Both the position numbers and the translations under genes were made by a program. Positions 1-7,578 of a DNA stretch of 64,000 nucleotides are shown here, piece after piece. The first letter of the stretch is position 1, and every line of letters begins with the position of its first letter. A model generated the notes under the pieces. It was not told the origin of the DNA, ran no database searches, and saw only the letters and a program-made list of their open reading frames with translations. Origin of the DNA: Streptomyces cyaneofuscatus (GTDB taxonomy: Bacteria > Actinomycetota > Actinomycetes > Streptomycetales > Streptomycetaceae); NCBI RefSeq assembly GCF_000718135.1, contig NZ_JOEM01000019.1, forward strand, positions 62,001 to 126,000. The letters run 5' to 3'.

Positions 1-281
1 GGCGGAACTTCACCACCCGGGGCGCGGTCTGGGCGGTGTACGGCGGCCTCGTCCCGGCCGTCGTCCTGGTTCTGGTCTCACCCGTCGTCTCGGGCAGCCC
101 CACGTCCCTGTTCCCGGGCGTCGACTTCCAGCTCTTCCCGCTGGAGAACCCGGGGCTCGTCTCGATCCCGCTCGGCTTCCTGGCGGGCTGGCTCGGTACG
201 GTCACCTCGGGCGAGAAGCCGGACGAGGCCAAACACGCCGAGAGCGAGGTCAGGGCGCTGACGGGGGCAGGGGCCGCGTAG
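1..281 (+). CDS. Cation/acetate symporter (ActP-like), C-terminal fragment
   Basis: This is the last 93 codons of a gene that begins left of the window, read in the frame starting at base 3 and ending at TAG 279-281. The fragment holds a hydrophobic segment (GLVPAVVLVLVSPVV), then the stretch FPLENPGLVSIPLGFLAGWL, which is typical of the end of ActP-type sodium:solute symporters (acetate and short-chain carboxylate uptake), followed by a charged cytoplasmic tail. The adjacent CitA/CitB-type two-component pair on the opposite strand would fit a carboxylate-uptake module, but that link is inference. Family assignment rests on only the final two membrane segments. Confidence 0.75.
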   Translation, partial: RNFTTRGAVWAVYGGLVPAVVLVLVSPVVSGSPTSLFPGVDFQLFPLENPGLVSIPLGFLAGWLGTVTSGEKPDEAKHAESEVRALTGAGAA

Positions 282-312
282 AAGCTCCACGTAAAGAGGC
301 CGTCTGAAAAGC

Positions 313-981
313 CTACGCCCAGGCGTACCGGTGTTCCGGGCGGCCCGTCTCGCCGTACCGCAGCGTCAGCCGGACCTTCCCCGTCTGCTCCAGCAGCTTC
401 AGATAGCGCTGCGCCGTCTGCCGGCTCATCCCCGCGCTCTCCGCGATCTCCTGGGCGGAGAGAGGGCCGTCCGCGTCGCGCAGCGCCCGCCGGACCAGCT
501 CGGCGGTGGTGGGGGAGTGGCCCTTGGGCAGGTCCGGCTCGCCCGCCGCCCACAGGGCGCCGAAGAGCCGGTCCACCTCCGCCTGCTCGGCCTGGCCGCC
601 GCCGTCGAGGGTGTGGCGCAGCGCCGCGTACGCCTCCAGCTTCGAGCGCAGACCGGCGTACGTGAACGGCTTGACCAGGTACTGGAGCGCGCCGTGCCGC
701 ATCGCGTCCTGCACGGTCGCCACGTCGCGGGCGGCGGTCACCATGATCACGTCGACCTGACGGCCCAGCCGGCGCAGCTCCCGTACGACGGCGAGGCCGT
801 TGCGGTCCGGGAGGTAGTGGTCGAGCAGGACGAGATCCACCGGGACCTCCTCGACCATGGTCAGTGCCTGGGCCGCCGAGTGGGCCTGCGCGGCCACTCG
901 GAATCCGGCGACCTTGGCGACGTACGCGGCGTTGATCTCCGCCACCCGGACGTCGTCGTCCACGATCAGGACCTGGATCAC
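313..981 (-). CDS. Response regulator, CitB/DcuR family
   Basis: A 222-residue two-component response regulator. The N-terminal receiver domain has the acidic pocket (VDDD at 8-10), the phospho-acceptor Asp54 in LVLLDHYLP and the conserved Lys in LVKPF. The C-terminal part (about 155-215) carries a helix-turn-helix (LSAQEIAESAGMSRQTAQRYL) of the kind found in CitB/DcuR/DctR regulators of carboxylate transport. Its ATG overlaps the stop of the upstream sensor kinase by 4 bp, so the two are translationally coupled. The target is probably a carboxylate transporter, and the ActP-like gene ending just downstream on the other strand is the obvious candidate. That target is inferred from position alone. 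Confidence 0.92.
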   Translation of the reverse strand: MIQVLIVDDDVRVAEINAAYVAKVAGFRVAAQAHSAAQALTMVEEVPVDLVLLDHYLPDRNGLAVVRELRRLGRQVDVIMVTAARDVATVQDAMRHGALQYLVKPFTYAGLRSKLEAYAALRHTLDGGGQAEQAEVDRLFGALWAAGEPDLPKGHSPTTAELVRRALRDADGPLSAQEIAESAGMSRQTAQRYLKLLEQTGKVRLTLRYGETGRPEHRYAWA

Positions 982-2645
982 CGGTTCTCTCCCGTCGTGG
1001 CTTGATGGGGCGTCGCGGGACCCGCCGCGCCGAGCGCCTCCGGCAGGACCACCGTGAAGACCGCCCCGCCCCCGTCGGCCCCGGAGACCGTCACACTGCC
1101 TCCCTGGCGCTCCGCGAGCCGTCGGACCAGGGGGAGTCCGAGGCCGCGCTTGCCGTGGGCCGGGAGGTCCTTGGTGGACCAGCCCTCGGTGAAGATCGAC
1201 GCGTACCGCTCCGGGGCGATCCCGGGGCCGCTGTCCCGTACCCGCAGCTCCACCGTACGGCCCTCGGCCCGCAGTCCGACCTCGATCCGGGCGTCCGCCG
1301 TCCCCGCCGCCGCGTCCGTGGCGTTGTCGACGAGGTTGCCGACCACCGTGACCAGGCCGCGCGGGTCGACCACCCGGTCCGGCAGCAGTGTGCCGGGGGC
1401 GAGCCGCAGCGAGACACCGCGCTCGGCTGCGACCGTCGCCTTGCCGACGAGCAGCGCGGCCAGCAGCGGATCCCGCACCTTCTCCGTGACCTGCTCCGCC
1501 GTCGCCCGGTGGACGCCCACCACCTCCGTGACGAACTCCATGGCGTCCTCGTGCATCTCCAGCTCCAGCAGCCCCAGCAAGGTGTGCAGCCGGTTGGCGT
1601 GCTCGTGGTCCTGGGCGCGCAGCGCGTCGATCAGCCCGGTGGTGGAGTCGAGTTCGCGGCCGAGGTGTTCGAGCTCGGTCCGGTCCCGCAGGGTGACCAC
1701 CGCCCCGCCGTCGTCCGTCTCCATCCGGTTGGCCAGCAGCACCCGGCTGCCCTGGACGGCCAGCAGGTCGTCGCCCACCACCCGCCCCGCCAGCACGTCC
1801 ACCGTCCGGCCGGGGTCCAGCACCTCCTCCAGCGGCCGTCCCGCCGCCTCGGGGCCGAGCCCCAGCAGCCGCTGCGCCTCGTCGTTGAGCAGCCGGATGC
1901 GGCCCGTGCCGTCGAGCGCGACGACCCCTTCGCGGATGGAGTGCAGCATCGCCTCGCGCTCGGTCAGCAGCGCGGAGATGTCGGAGAACGCCAGGTCATG
2001 GGTCTGCCGTTGCAGCCGACGGGAGATCAGGTACGCGGCGAGCGCGCCGACGGCGAGGGCGGTTCCGGCGTACGCGAGGAGCCCCGGGATCGCGCCGAGG
2101 AGGCGGGCGCGGACGCTGTCGTACTCGATCCCGACCGAGACCGCGCCGACCACCTCCGACGAGCCGGAGGTGTCGCGCAACGGCACCTTGCCCCGGGCCG
2201 AGCGGCCCAGCGTGCCGCTGTCGATCTCCATGACTTCCCGGCCCCGGAGCGCGTCCCCGGGGTCGGTGGAGACCACCTCGCCGATCCGGTCCGCCTCCGG
2301 GTGCGACCAGCGCACGCCCCGGCGGTCCATCACCACGACGTACTCCGCGCCGGTGGACCGCCTGATCCGCTCGGCGGCGGACTGTACGGGGCCGAGCGCG
2401 GACGGCTCGGTGGTGCGCAGGTCCTCCGCGATGCCGGGCTGGGCGGCCGTGCTCTGGGCGATGGCCAGGGCGCGGCGCATCGCCTCGTCGTCCAGCTGGG
2501 CGCTGAGGGGGGCCAGGAACAGGCCGGTGACCAGCACGGTGACGCCCGTGATGATGGCCAGCTGCATCAGCAGGACCTGGGAGAAGACCCGCTGCGGCCA
2601 GCCGAACCGGCGCGGTCCCCGGTCGGAGTGCGGTGGCGCGTTCAT
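978..2645 (-). CDS. Sensor histidine kinase, CitA/DcuS family
   Basis: A 555-residue membrane sensor kinase. It has a first transmembrane helix (about 22-48), an extracytoplasmic PAS-like sensor (about 50-180), a second helix (LLAYAGTALAVGALAAYLI) and a cytoplasmic PAS domain (SIREGVVALDGTGRIRLLN). The dimerisation segment contains DHEHANRLHTLLGLLELEM, the histidine box of the CitA/DcuS class. The HATPase domain shows the N box (GNLVDNATDAA), the G1 box (RDSGPGIAPE) and the G2 box (GKRGLGLPLV). This class senses external di- and tricarboxylates. It forms an operon with the following response regulator through a 4-bp overlap. The ligand cannot be read from the sequence. Confidence 0.92.
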   Translation of the reverse strand: MNAPPHSDRGPRRFGWPQRVFSQVLLMQLAIITGVTVLVTGLFLAPLSAQLDDEAMRRALAIAQSTAAQPGIAEDLRTTEPSALGPVQSAAERIRRSTGAEYVVVMDRRGVRWSHPEADRIGEVVSTDPGDALRGREVMEIDSGTLGRSARGKVPLRDTSGSSEVVGAVSVGIEYDSVRARLLGAIPGLLAYAGTALAVGALAAYLISRRLQRQTHDLAFSDISALLTEREAMLHSIREGVVALDGTGRIRLLNDEAQRLLGLGPEAAGRPLEEVLDPGRTVDVLAGRVVGDDLLAVQGSRVLLANRMETDDGGAVVTLRDRTELEHLGRELDSTTGLIDALRAQDHEHANRLHTLLGLLELEMHEDAMEFVTEVVGVHRATAEQVTEKVRDPLLAALLVGKATVAAERGVSLRLAPGTLLPDRVVDPRGLVTVVGNLVDNATDAAAGTADARIEVGLRAEGRTVELRVRDSGPGIAPERYASIFTEGWSTKDLPAHGKRGLGLPLVRRLAERQGGSVTVSGADGGGAVFTVVLPEALGAAGPATPHQATTGENR

Positions 2646-2799
2646 CGTAGAGACGGTAAAGGGCGCGGGGGCGGGGCGGAAATCCGTTCGGTCGGCCAGG
2701 CCGTCCCCCTTGCCTGGCGGCGCGGCTTCTGTGAGCGTTCTCGTACGGGCGTTCTGGGAGCGTTGCGGCGAGTTCGGCAGGTGCGGCGAGTTCGTCAGG

Positions 2800-2838
2800 A
2801 GCGCAATCCACTTGCGCTTCTTGCGCTAATCTTGCGCT
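2800..2838 (+). promoter_or_regulatory. Repeat-rich operator and -10 element before the LacI gene
   Basis: AGCGCAA at 2800-2806 is followed by three copies of CTTGCGCT at 2811-2818, 2820-2827 and 2831-2838. The inverted pair GCGCAA/TTGCGC (2801-2806 and 2812-2817) has a 5-bp spacer. A -10-like TAATCT lies at 2827-2832, seven bases before the ATG at 2840, which would give a leaderless mRNA. Overlap of repeats, -10 and start codon suggests autorepression. This is inference from layout. Confidence 0.5.
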
Positions 2839-2839
2839 C

Positions 2840-3859
2840 ATGACGCGACGACTTGCTCAAGTGGCCCAGAAGGTAGGAGTCAGCGAGGCGACGGTCAGCC
2901 GGGTGCTGAACGGCAAGCCAGGCGTCTCCGACGCCACCAGGCAGGCCGTCCTCTCCGCGCTGGACGTCCTCGGTTACGAGCGGCCCACCCAGTTGCGGGG
3001 GGAGCGGGCGCGGCTGGTCGGGCTGGTCCTGCCCGAGCTGCAGAACCCGATCTTCCCGGCCTTCGCCGAGGTGGTCGGCGGTGCGCTCGCCCAGCAGGGG
3101 CTCACCCCGGTGCTCTGCACACAGACCAAGGGCGGGGTCTCGGAGGCCGACTACGTCGAGCTCCTCCTCCAGCAGCAGGTCTCCGGCGTGGTCTTCGCGG
3201 GCGGCCTCTACCACCAGGAGGACGCCCCGCACGACCACTACAAGGTGCTCGCGGACCGCAAGATCCCCGTCGTCCTGATCAACGCGGCCATCGACCGGCT
3301 CGGCTTCCCGGGCGTCTCCTGCGACGACTCCGTCGCCGTCGAGCAGGCCTGGCGCCACCTCGTCTCGCTCGGCCACGAGCGCATCGGCCTCGTCCTCGGC
3401 CCGTCCGACCACGTGCCCTCGCAGCGCAAGCTCGCCGCCGCCCGGGTGCTCGCGGAGGAGACCGGCACGTCCATCCCCGACGAGTGGGTGGCGCGGGCGA
3501 TGTTCTCGCTGGAGGGCGGGCAGGCCGCCGCCATGCGGCTGCTGGAGCGCGGCGTCACCGGCATCATCTGCGCCAGCGACCCGCTGGCCCTCGGTGCGGT
3601 CCGGGCCGCCCGCCGCCGGGGGCTCTCGGTGCCCGGCGACGTCTCGGTCGTGGGCTACGACGACTCGGCGTTCATGAACTGCACCGAGCCGCCGCTCACC
3701 ACCGTCCGCCAGCCCATCGAGGCCATGGGGCGCGCGGCCGTGGAGCTGCTCTCGGTCCAGATCGGCGGGCGGACCGTGCCCTCGGACGAGCTGCTCTTCG
3801 AGCCCGAACTGGTGGTGCGCGGGTCCACCGCCCAGCCGCCGCGCGAGAATTCCCTCTGA
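2840..3859 (+). CDS. LacI-family transcriptional regulator
   Basis: A 339-residue LacI/GalR repressor. The N-terminal helix-turn-helix and hinge read LAQVAQKVGVSEATVSRVLN (about 5-24), and the hinge helix is followed by a periplasmic-binding-protein-like sugar-sensing core from about residue 60 (VGLVLPELQNPIF) to the end. The signature VVGYDDSAFMNCTEPPLTTVRQP is present. Length is normal for the family. There is no Shine-Dalgarno sequence before the ATG. Instead a TAATCT hexamer sits 7 nt upstream, so the transcript is probably leaderless. It converges on the citrate synthase-like gene with only 35 bp between stops. No sugar transporter is adjacent, so its regulon is unknown apart from likely autoregulation. 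Confidence 0.93.
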   Translation: MTRRLAQVAQKVGVSEATVSRVLNGKPGVSDATRQAVLSALDVLGYERPTQLRGERARLVGLVLPELQNPIFPAFAEVVGGALAQQGLTPVLCTQTKGGVSEADYVELLLQQQVSGVVFAGGLYHQEDAPHDHYKVLADRKIPVVLINAAIDRLGFPGVSCDDSVAVEQAWRHLVSLGHERIGLVLGPSDHVPSQRKLAAARVLAEETGTSIPDEWVARAMFSLEGGQAAAMRLLERGVTGIICASDPLALGAVRAARRRGLSVPGDVSVVGYDDSAFMNCTEPPLTTVRQPIEAMGRAAVELLSVQIGGRTVPSDELLFEPELVVRGSTAQPPRENSL

Positions 3860-3875
3860 TCCGTAGTTAATTTGC

Positions 3876-3891
3876 ACTGGTCCAGACCTGG
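3876..3891. promoter_or_regulatory. DasR-site-like palindrome in a convergent gap
   Basis: ACTGGTCCAGACCTGG lies in the short gap between the convergent LacI and citrate synthase-like stops. It contains GGTC-CA-GACC and matches most positions of the DasR consensus ACTGGTCTAGACCACT as I recall it. Its position after two genes makes a promoter role doubtful. Confidence 0.25.
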
Positions 3892-3894
3892 CGG

Positions 3895-5145
3895 TCAGGG
3901 GGTCGGCTGCGGGGGCCGGGGGCCTGTGTACTGCCCGCTCGGCCGGATCCGCAGCGGGCGCTCTCCGTACTCCTCCAGCGCGTGCGCGATCCACCCCGCC
4001 GTACGGGAGACCGCGAACACCGTCTCGCCCGCCTCCGCCGCCATCCCGCAGGCCACGGAGAGGACGGCGAGCGCCAGGTCGATGTTGGCGTGCAGCGGCG
4101 CGTGGCGGGCCGTCGTGGCGACCACCCCCCGGGCCGCCGCCAGCGCTCCGGCCGCCTGTGGTACGTCCTCCAGCAGGGCGAAGAGAGTGCGGGCCCGGGG
4201 GTCCTCGCCCCGGTAGAGCCGGTGGCCCAGCCCCGGCACCCGGCGCCCGGTCCGCAGGTGGTCGGCGACCACGGGGACCGCGCTGCCCCGGTCCACGGCC
4301 TCCTGGAGCATGCGGTGGGCCAGCCCGCTCGCGGCGCCGTGCAGCGGGCCCTCCAGGACCCCGAGGCCGGCGGAGACCACGGCGTACGGATGGGCGTGCG
4401 CCGAGGCGGCGACCCGGGCGGCCAGGGTGGAGGCCGCGAGGTCGTGGTCGATCAGGAGGACCAGGGCCGCGTCCAGGACGGCGAGCGCCGGGGCGTCGGC
4501 CGGCCGCGCGGTCAGCCGGGGCCACAGCTGCCGGGCCAGGGAATCCCCGGCTCCCTCCGATGCGCCGCCGACCACCGGCAACGCCCCCACCAGCGTCGGG
4601 ATCAGGCTCCGCGCACTGCTCAGCACCGCCTCGGGCGACAGGTCGAACCGCAGCGGATCCGTGGCGGCGGCAGCGGTCACCGCCACCCGCAGCCGGTCCG
4701 TCGACCCGCTGTGCGCGGGCAGCGTGCCCACCGTCCGGCGGGCGGCCGCCAGGGTCCCGGGCGGCGCCTCGAAGCGGACGCCCGGCCGCAGCTGACCGGT
4801 CCACAGCCACTCCGCGACCTCCTCGTAGCTGTGGCGCCGGGCCAGCTCCGTCGCGTCGACCCCCCGGAAGTAGTACCGGTCCTCCTCGATGAGCGTGATC
4901 CCGGTACGGAACACCAGGTCACCCCCGGCCGGCGACGGCTCGCGCCGCCCCGAGCGCCGCGCCAGGGCCCGCACCTCCTCGGCGTCGAACGTGCTGCCCC
5001 GGCCCCCGGCCGCCCGCACGCTGCTGAGCTGGCCCCGGCTGACGTACGCGTACACCGTCTCCGGCTTCACCCCCAGCAGCTCGGCGGCCTCGCGGGTGGT
5101 CAGCCGGGGTGCGTCCGGGCGGCCGGGCTCTGGTTGATCCGTCAT
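3895..5145 (-). CDS. Citrate synthase-family protein with N-terminal helix-turn-helix
   Basis: A roughly 416-residue protein with two parts. The first 65 residues form a MerR/excisionase-like helix-turn-helix (LTTREAAELLGVKPETVYAYV). The rest is a citrate/2-methylcitrate synthase fold. The catalytic set is present: His in GPLHGAA, His in GLGHRLYRGEDPRA and Asp in HANIDLAL. It is divergent from a second citrate synthase-family gene, with palindromes between them. The DNA-binding domain suggests the enzyme may also regulate this divergent promoter, which is inference. The start is uncertain: ATG 5145 is chosen, but GTGs at 5154, 5163 and 5166 are in frame, and the GGAGAGG at 5166-5172 would suit one of them. 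Confidence 0.85.
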   Translation of the reverse strand: MTDQPEPGRPDAPRLTTREAAELLGVKPETVYAYVSRGQLSSVRAAGGRGSTFDAEEVRALARRSGRREPSPAGGDLVFRTGITLIEEDRYYFRGVDATELARRHSYEEVAEWLWTGQLRPGVRFEAPPGTLAAARRTVGTLPAHSGSTDRLRVAVTAAAATDPLRFDLSPEAVLSSARSLIPTLVGALPVVGGASEGAGDSLARQLWPRLTARPADAPALAVLDAALVLLIDHDLAASTLAARVAASAHAHPYAVVSAGLGVLEGPLHGAASGLAHRMLQEAVDRGSAVPVVADHLRTGRRVPGLGHRLYRGEDPRARTLFALLEDVPQAAGALAAARGVVATTARHAPLHANIDLALAVLSVACGMAAEAGETVFAVSRTAGWIAHALEEYGERPLRIRPSGQYTGPRPPQPTP

Positions 5146-5175
5146 GGGGACCACCGTATCCACCACCTCTCCATA

Positions 5176-5233
5176 TTGATCTAATCAACATTGACAGATT
5201 TCCAGTCAAGCATGGACAGTCGAATCAATGTTG
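5176..5233. promoter_or_regulatory. Palindromic operator region between divergent citrate synthase genes
   Basis: TTGAT-CTA-ATCAA (5176-5188) is a 13-bp palindrome. It overlaps CAACATTGA (5186-5194), which recurs inverted as TCAATGTTG (5225-5233), a perfect 9-bp inverted repeat with a 30-bp spacer. A TTGACA hexamer (5191-5196) could be the -35 for the rightward gene. The region is AT-rich compared with its surroundings. Confidence 0.5.
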
Positions 5234-5256
5234 CATGCACGGAGGAGAGAACGGCC

Positions 5257-6411
5257 ATGACCACCACCCCTGTCGTCCCTGCCGTCCCCCGCGGTCTCGC
5301 CGGCGTCGTCGTCACCGACACCGCCCTCGGCGATGTCCGCGGCCGCGAGGGCTTCTACCACTACCGCCAGTACTCGGCGATCGGGCTCGCGCAGACCCGC
5401 AGCTTCGAGGACGTCTGGTACCTGATGTTCCACGGCGAGCTGCCCGACCGGGCGGCGGCCGCCGACTTCGCCGCCCGTACGGCGAGTCTGCGCGCACTCC
5501 CCGCTGATGTGAGCGAGGCCCTGCCCGCCATCGCCCGCGCGGGCGCGGTGTCCGGCCCGCTCGCCGGACTCCGTACGGCCCTGTCGCTGCTCGGCGCCTC
5601 CCGTGGATACCGCCCGGTCTACGACCTGGACGCCGACCGCCGCCGCGCGGACGCGCTGGCCGCCTGCGCCGCCGTACCCACGATCCTCACCGCGCTCCAG
5701 CGCCTCGGCGAGGGCCTCGCACCCGTCGAGCCCCGCGAGGATCTGCCCTACGCGGCCAACTACCTCTACATGCTCACCGGCACCGAGCCGGAGCCCGACC
5801 GGGTCCGGGCCGTCGAGCAGTACCTCATCTCCACCGTCGACCACGGCTTCAACGCCTCCACGTTCACCGCCCGGGTCGTCGCCTCCACCGGCGCCGACGT
5901 CGCCGCCTGCCTGGTCGCGGCCGTCGGCGCGCTCTCCGGACCGCTGCACGGCGGAGCCCCCAGCCGGGCGCTGGACACCCTGGACGCCATCGGCACCCTG
6001 GACCGCATCGACGGCTGGATCCGCGAGCAGGTCCTCTCCGGCCGCCGCATCATGGGCTTCGGCCACCCCGTCTACCGCACCGAGGACCCGCGCTCCCGGA
6101 TGCTCAAGTCCATCGCGCAGGGCTTCGGCGGACCGCTCGTCGACTTCGCCGTGGAGGTCGAGCGCCAGGTGGAGGCCATCCTCGCCGAGCTCAAGCCGGG
6201 GCGGGAGCTGCACACCAACGTGGAGTTCTACGCCGGGGTCGTCATGGAGCTCTGCGGGCTGCCGCGCGCGATGTTCACGCCCACCTTCTCTGCGGCGCGG
6301 GTGATCGGGTGGAGCGCCAATATCCTGGAGCAGGCGGAGGACCCGAAGATCATCCGCCCGGCGGCCCGCTACATCGGCACACCCCCGCCGCAGCCGGTCC
6401 CCGCGCCCTGA
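5257..6411 (+). CDS. Citrate synthase-family protein (catalytic Asp replaced by Glu)
   Basis: A 384-residue citrate synthase-fold enzyme. The ATG at 5257 is preceded by GGAGGAG (5241-5247) at 9 nt, so the longer TTG-started frame from 5191 is not used. The two catalytic histidines are His231 in GPLHGGAP and His270 in GFGHPVYRTEDPR. The third catalytic residue, normally Asp in N-V-D-F-Y, is Glu323 here (HTNVEFYAG). Citrate and methylcitrate synthases condense acyl-CoA with oxaloacetate. The Asp-to-Glu change may alter rate or substrate. The divergent neighbour keeps the Asp, so the two paralogues may not be equivalent. A COG0523 GTPase follows 24 bp downstream. Confidence 0.9.
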   Translation: MTTTPVVPAVPRGLAGVVVTDTALGDVRGREGFYHYRQYSAIGLAQTRSFEDVWYLMFHGELPDRAAAADFAARTASLRALPADVSEALPAIARAGAVSGPLAGLRTALSLLGASRGYRPVYDLDADRRRADALAACAAVPTILTALQRLGEGLAPVEPREDLPYAANYLYMLTGTEPEPDRVRAVEQYLISTVDHGFNASTFTARVVASTGADVAACLVAAVGALSGPLHGGAPSRALDTLDAIGTLDRIDGWIREQVLSGRRIMGFGHPVYRTEDPRSRMLKSIAQGFGGPLVDFAVEVERQVEAILAELKPGRELHTNVEFYAGVVMELCGLPRAMFTPTFSAARVIGWSANILEQAEDPKIIRPAARYIGTPPPQPVPAP

Positions 6412-6435
6412 CCGCCCATCCGAGGAAGGCCCCCG

Positions 6436-7545
6436 TTGACCCCGCCCCGCACCCAGCAGATCCCGGTCGTCGTCCTGGCGGGCTTTCTCGGATCAGGCAA
6501 GACCACACTCCTGAACCACCTCCTCCGCAACCGCGCGGGCACCCGGATCGGCGTGATCGTCAACGACTTCGGGGCCATCGAGATCGACGCCATGACCGTC
6601 GCGGGGCAGGTCGGCTCCACGGTCTCCCTGGGCAACGGCTGCCTGTGCTGCGCGGTCGACGCCAGCGAACTCGACACCTTCCTGGAGACGCTCACCCGCC
6701 CCTCCGCCCGGCTGGACCTGATCGTCATCGAGGCGAGCGGCCTCGCCGAACCCCAGGAGCTGGTACGGATGCTGCTGGCCAGCGAGAACCCGCACATCCT
6801 GTACGGGGGGCTGGTCGAGGTCGTCGACGCCGCCGAGTTCGACGGGACCCGGGAGCGTCACCCGGAGATCGACCGGCATCTCGCCGTCGCGGATCTCGTC
6901 GTCCTGAACAAGACCGACCGGGTGGGGGAGGGCGAGCAGGAGCGGCTGCGCCGGACGGTCGCGGAGCTGAGCCGGCCCGCCGCCGTGATCTCCGCCGTGC
7001 ACGGCCGGATCGACCCGGAGTTGTTCTTCGATCCGGCGATGCGGCCGGACGGCGAGGAGAAGACCCGTCAGCTCACTTTCGAGGATCTGCTGCGGGAGGA
7101 GGAGGGCGACGACCACGACGACCACGCCGGCCATCTGCACGCGGCGTACGAGAGCGTCGACTTCACCTCGGACGTCCCCCTGGACCCGCGCCGCTTCATC
7201 GCGTTCCTCGACTCCCGGCCCGAAGGCCTCTACCGGATCAAGGGGTTCGCGGACTTCGGCGCGGGGGACCGGGACAACAGGTACGCACTGCACGCGGTCG
7301 GCCGGTTCCTGCGCTTCGTACCGCAGCCGTGGGCGCGGGGGGAACAGCGGCTCACCCAACTCGTCCTGATCGGGGCCGGGATCGACGCCGAGGCGCTGCG
7401 GGCCGGGCTGACCGCCTGCCGCGCGGAGCCGGGTCCCGAAACCCCGGACACCGAAACCGAACGCGCCATGTGGGGCGTGCTCCGGTACGTACAACGGGAG
7501 CCGGAGCCCGAGGACGTACGAGAAGAAGCGGCCGCGGAGACGTAA
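6436..7545 (+). CDS. COG0523 (CobW-type) metal-chaperone GTPase
   Basis: A 369-residue G3E-family P-loop GTPase, probably inserting or delivering a transition metal. The Walker A motif is in GFLGSGKTT (about 16-24), the metal-binding CxCC is in GNGCLCCAVD, and the guanine-specificity motif is NKTD. A His/Asp-rich stretch (DDHDDHAGHLH, about 224-234) is a typical extra metal-binding segment. The C-terminal CobW_C domain runs from about 240. The start is TTG at 6436, supported by GAGGAAGG at 6422-6429. It follows the citrate synthase gene closely and may be co-transcribed. Which metal it handles cannot be told, and no Zur-like box was recognised upstream. Confidence 0.88.
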   Translation: MTPPRTQQIPVVVLAGFLGSGKTTLLNHLLRNRAGTRIGVIVNDFGAIEIDAMTVAGQVGSTVSLGNGCLCCAVDASELDTFLETLTRPSARLDLIVIEASGLAEPQELVRMLLASENPHILYGGLVEVVDAAEFDGTRERHPEIDRHLAVADLVVLNKTDRVGEGEQERLRRTVAELSRPAAVISAVHGRIDPELFFDPAMRPDGEEKTRQLTFEDLLREEEGDDHDDHAGHLHAAYESVDFTSDVPLDPRRFIAFLDSRPEGLYRIKGFADFGAGDRDNRYALHAVGRFLRFVPQPWARGEQRLTQLVLIGAGIDAEALRAGLTACRAEPGPETPDTETERAMWGVLRYVQREPEPEDVREEAAAET

Positions 7546-7578
7546 CACCCCCGGGCCGCTCCTGGTCGTGCGGAGGGC

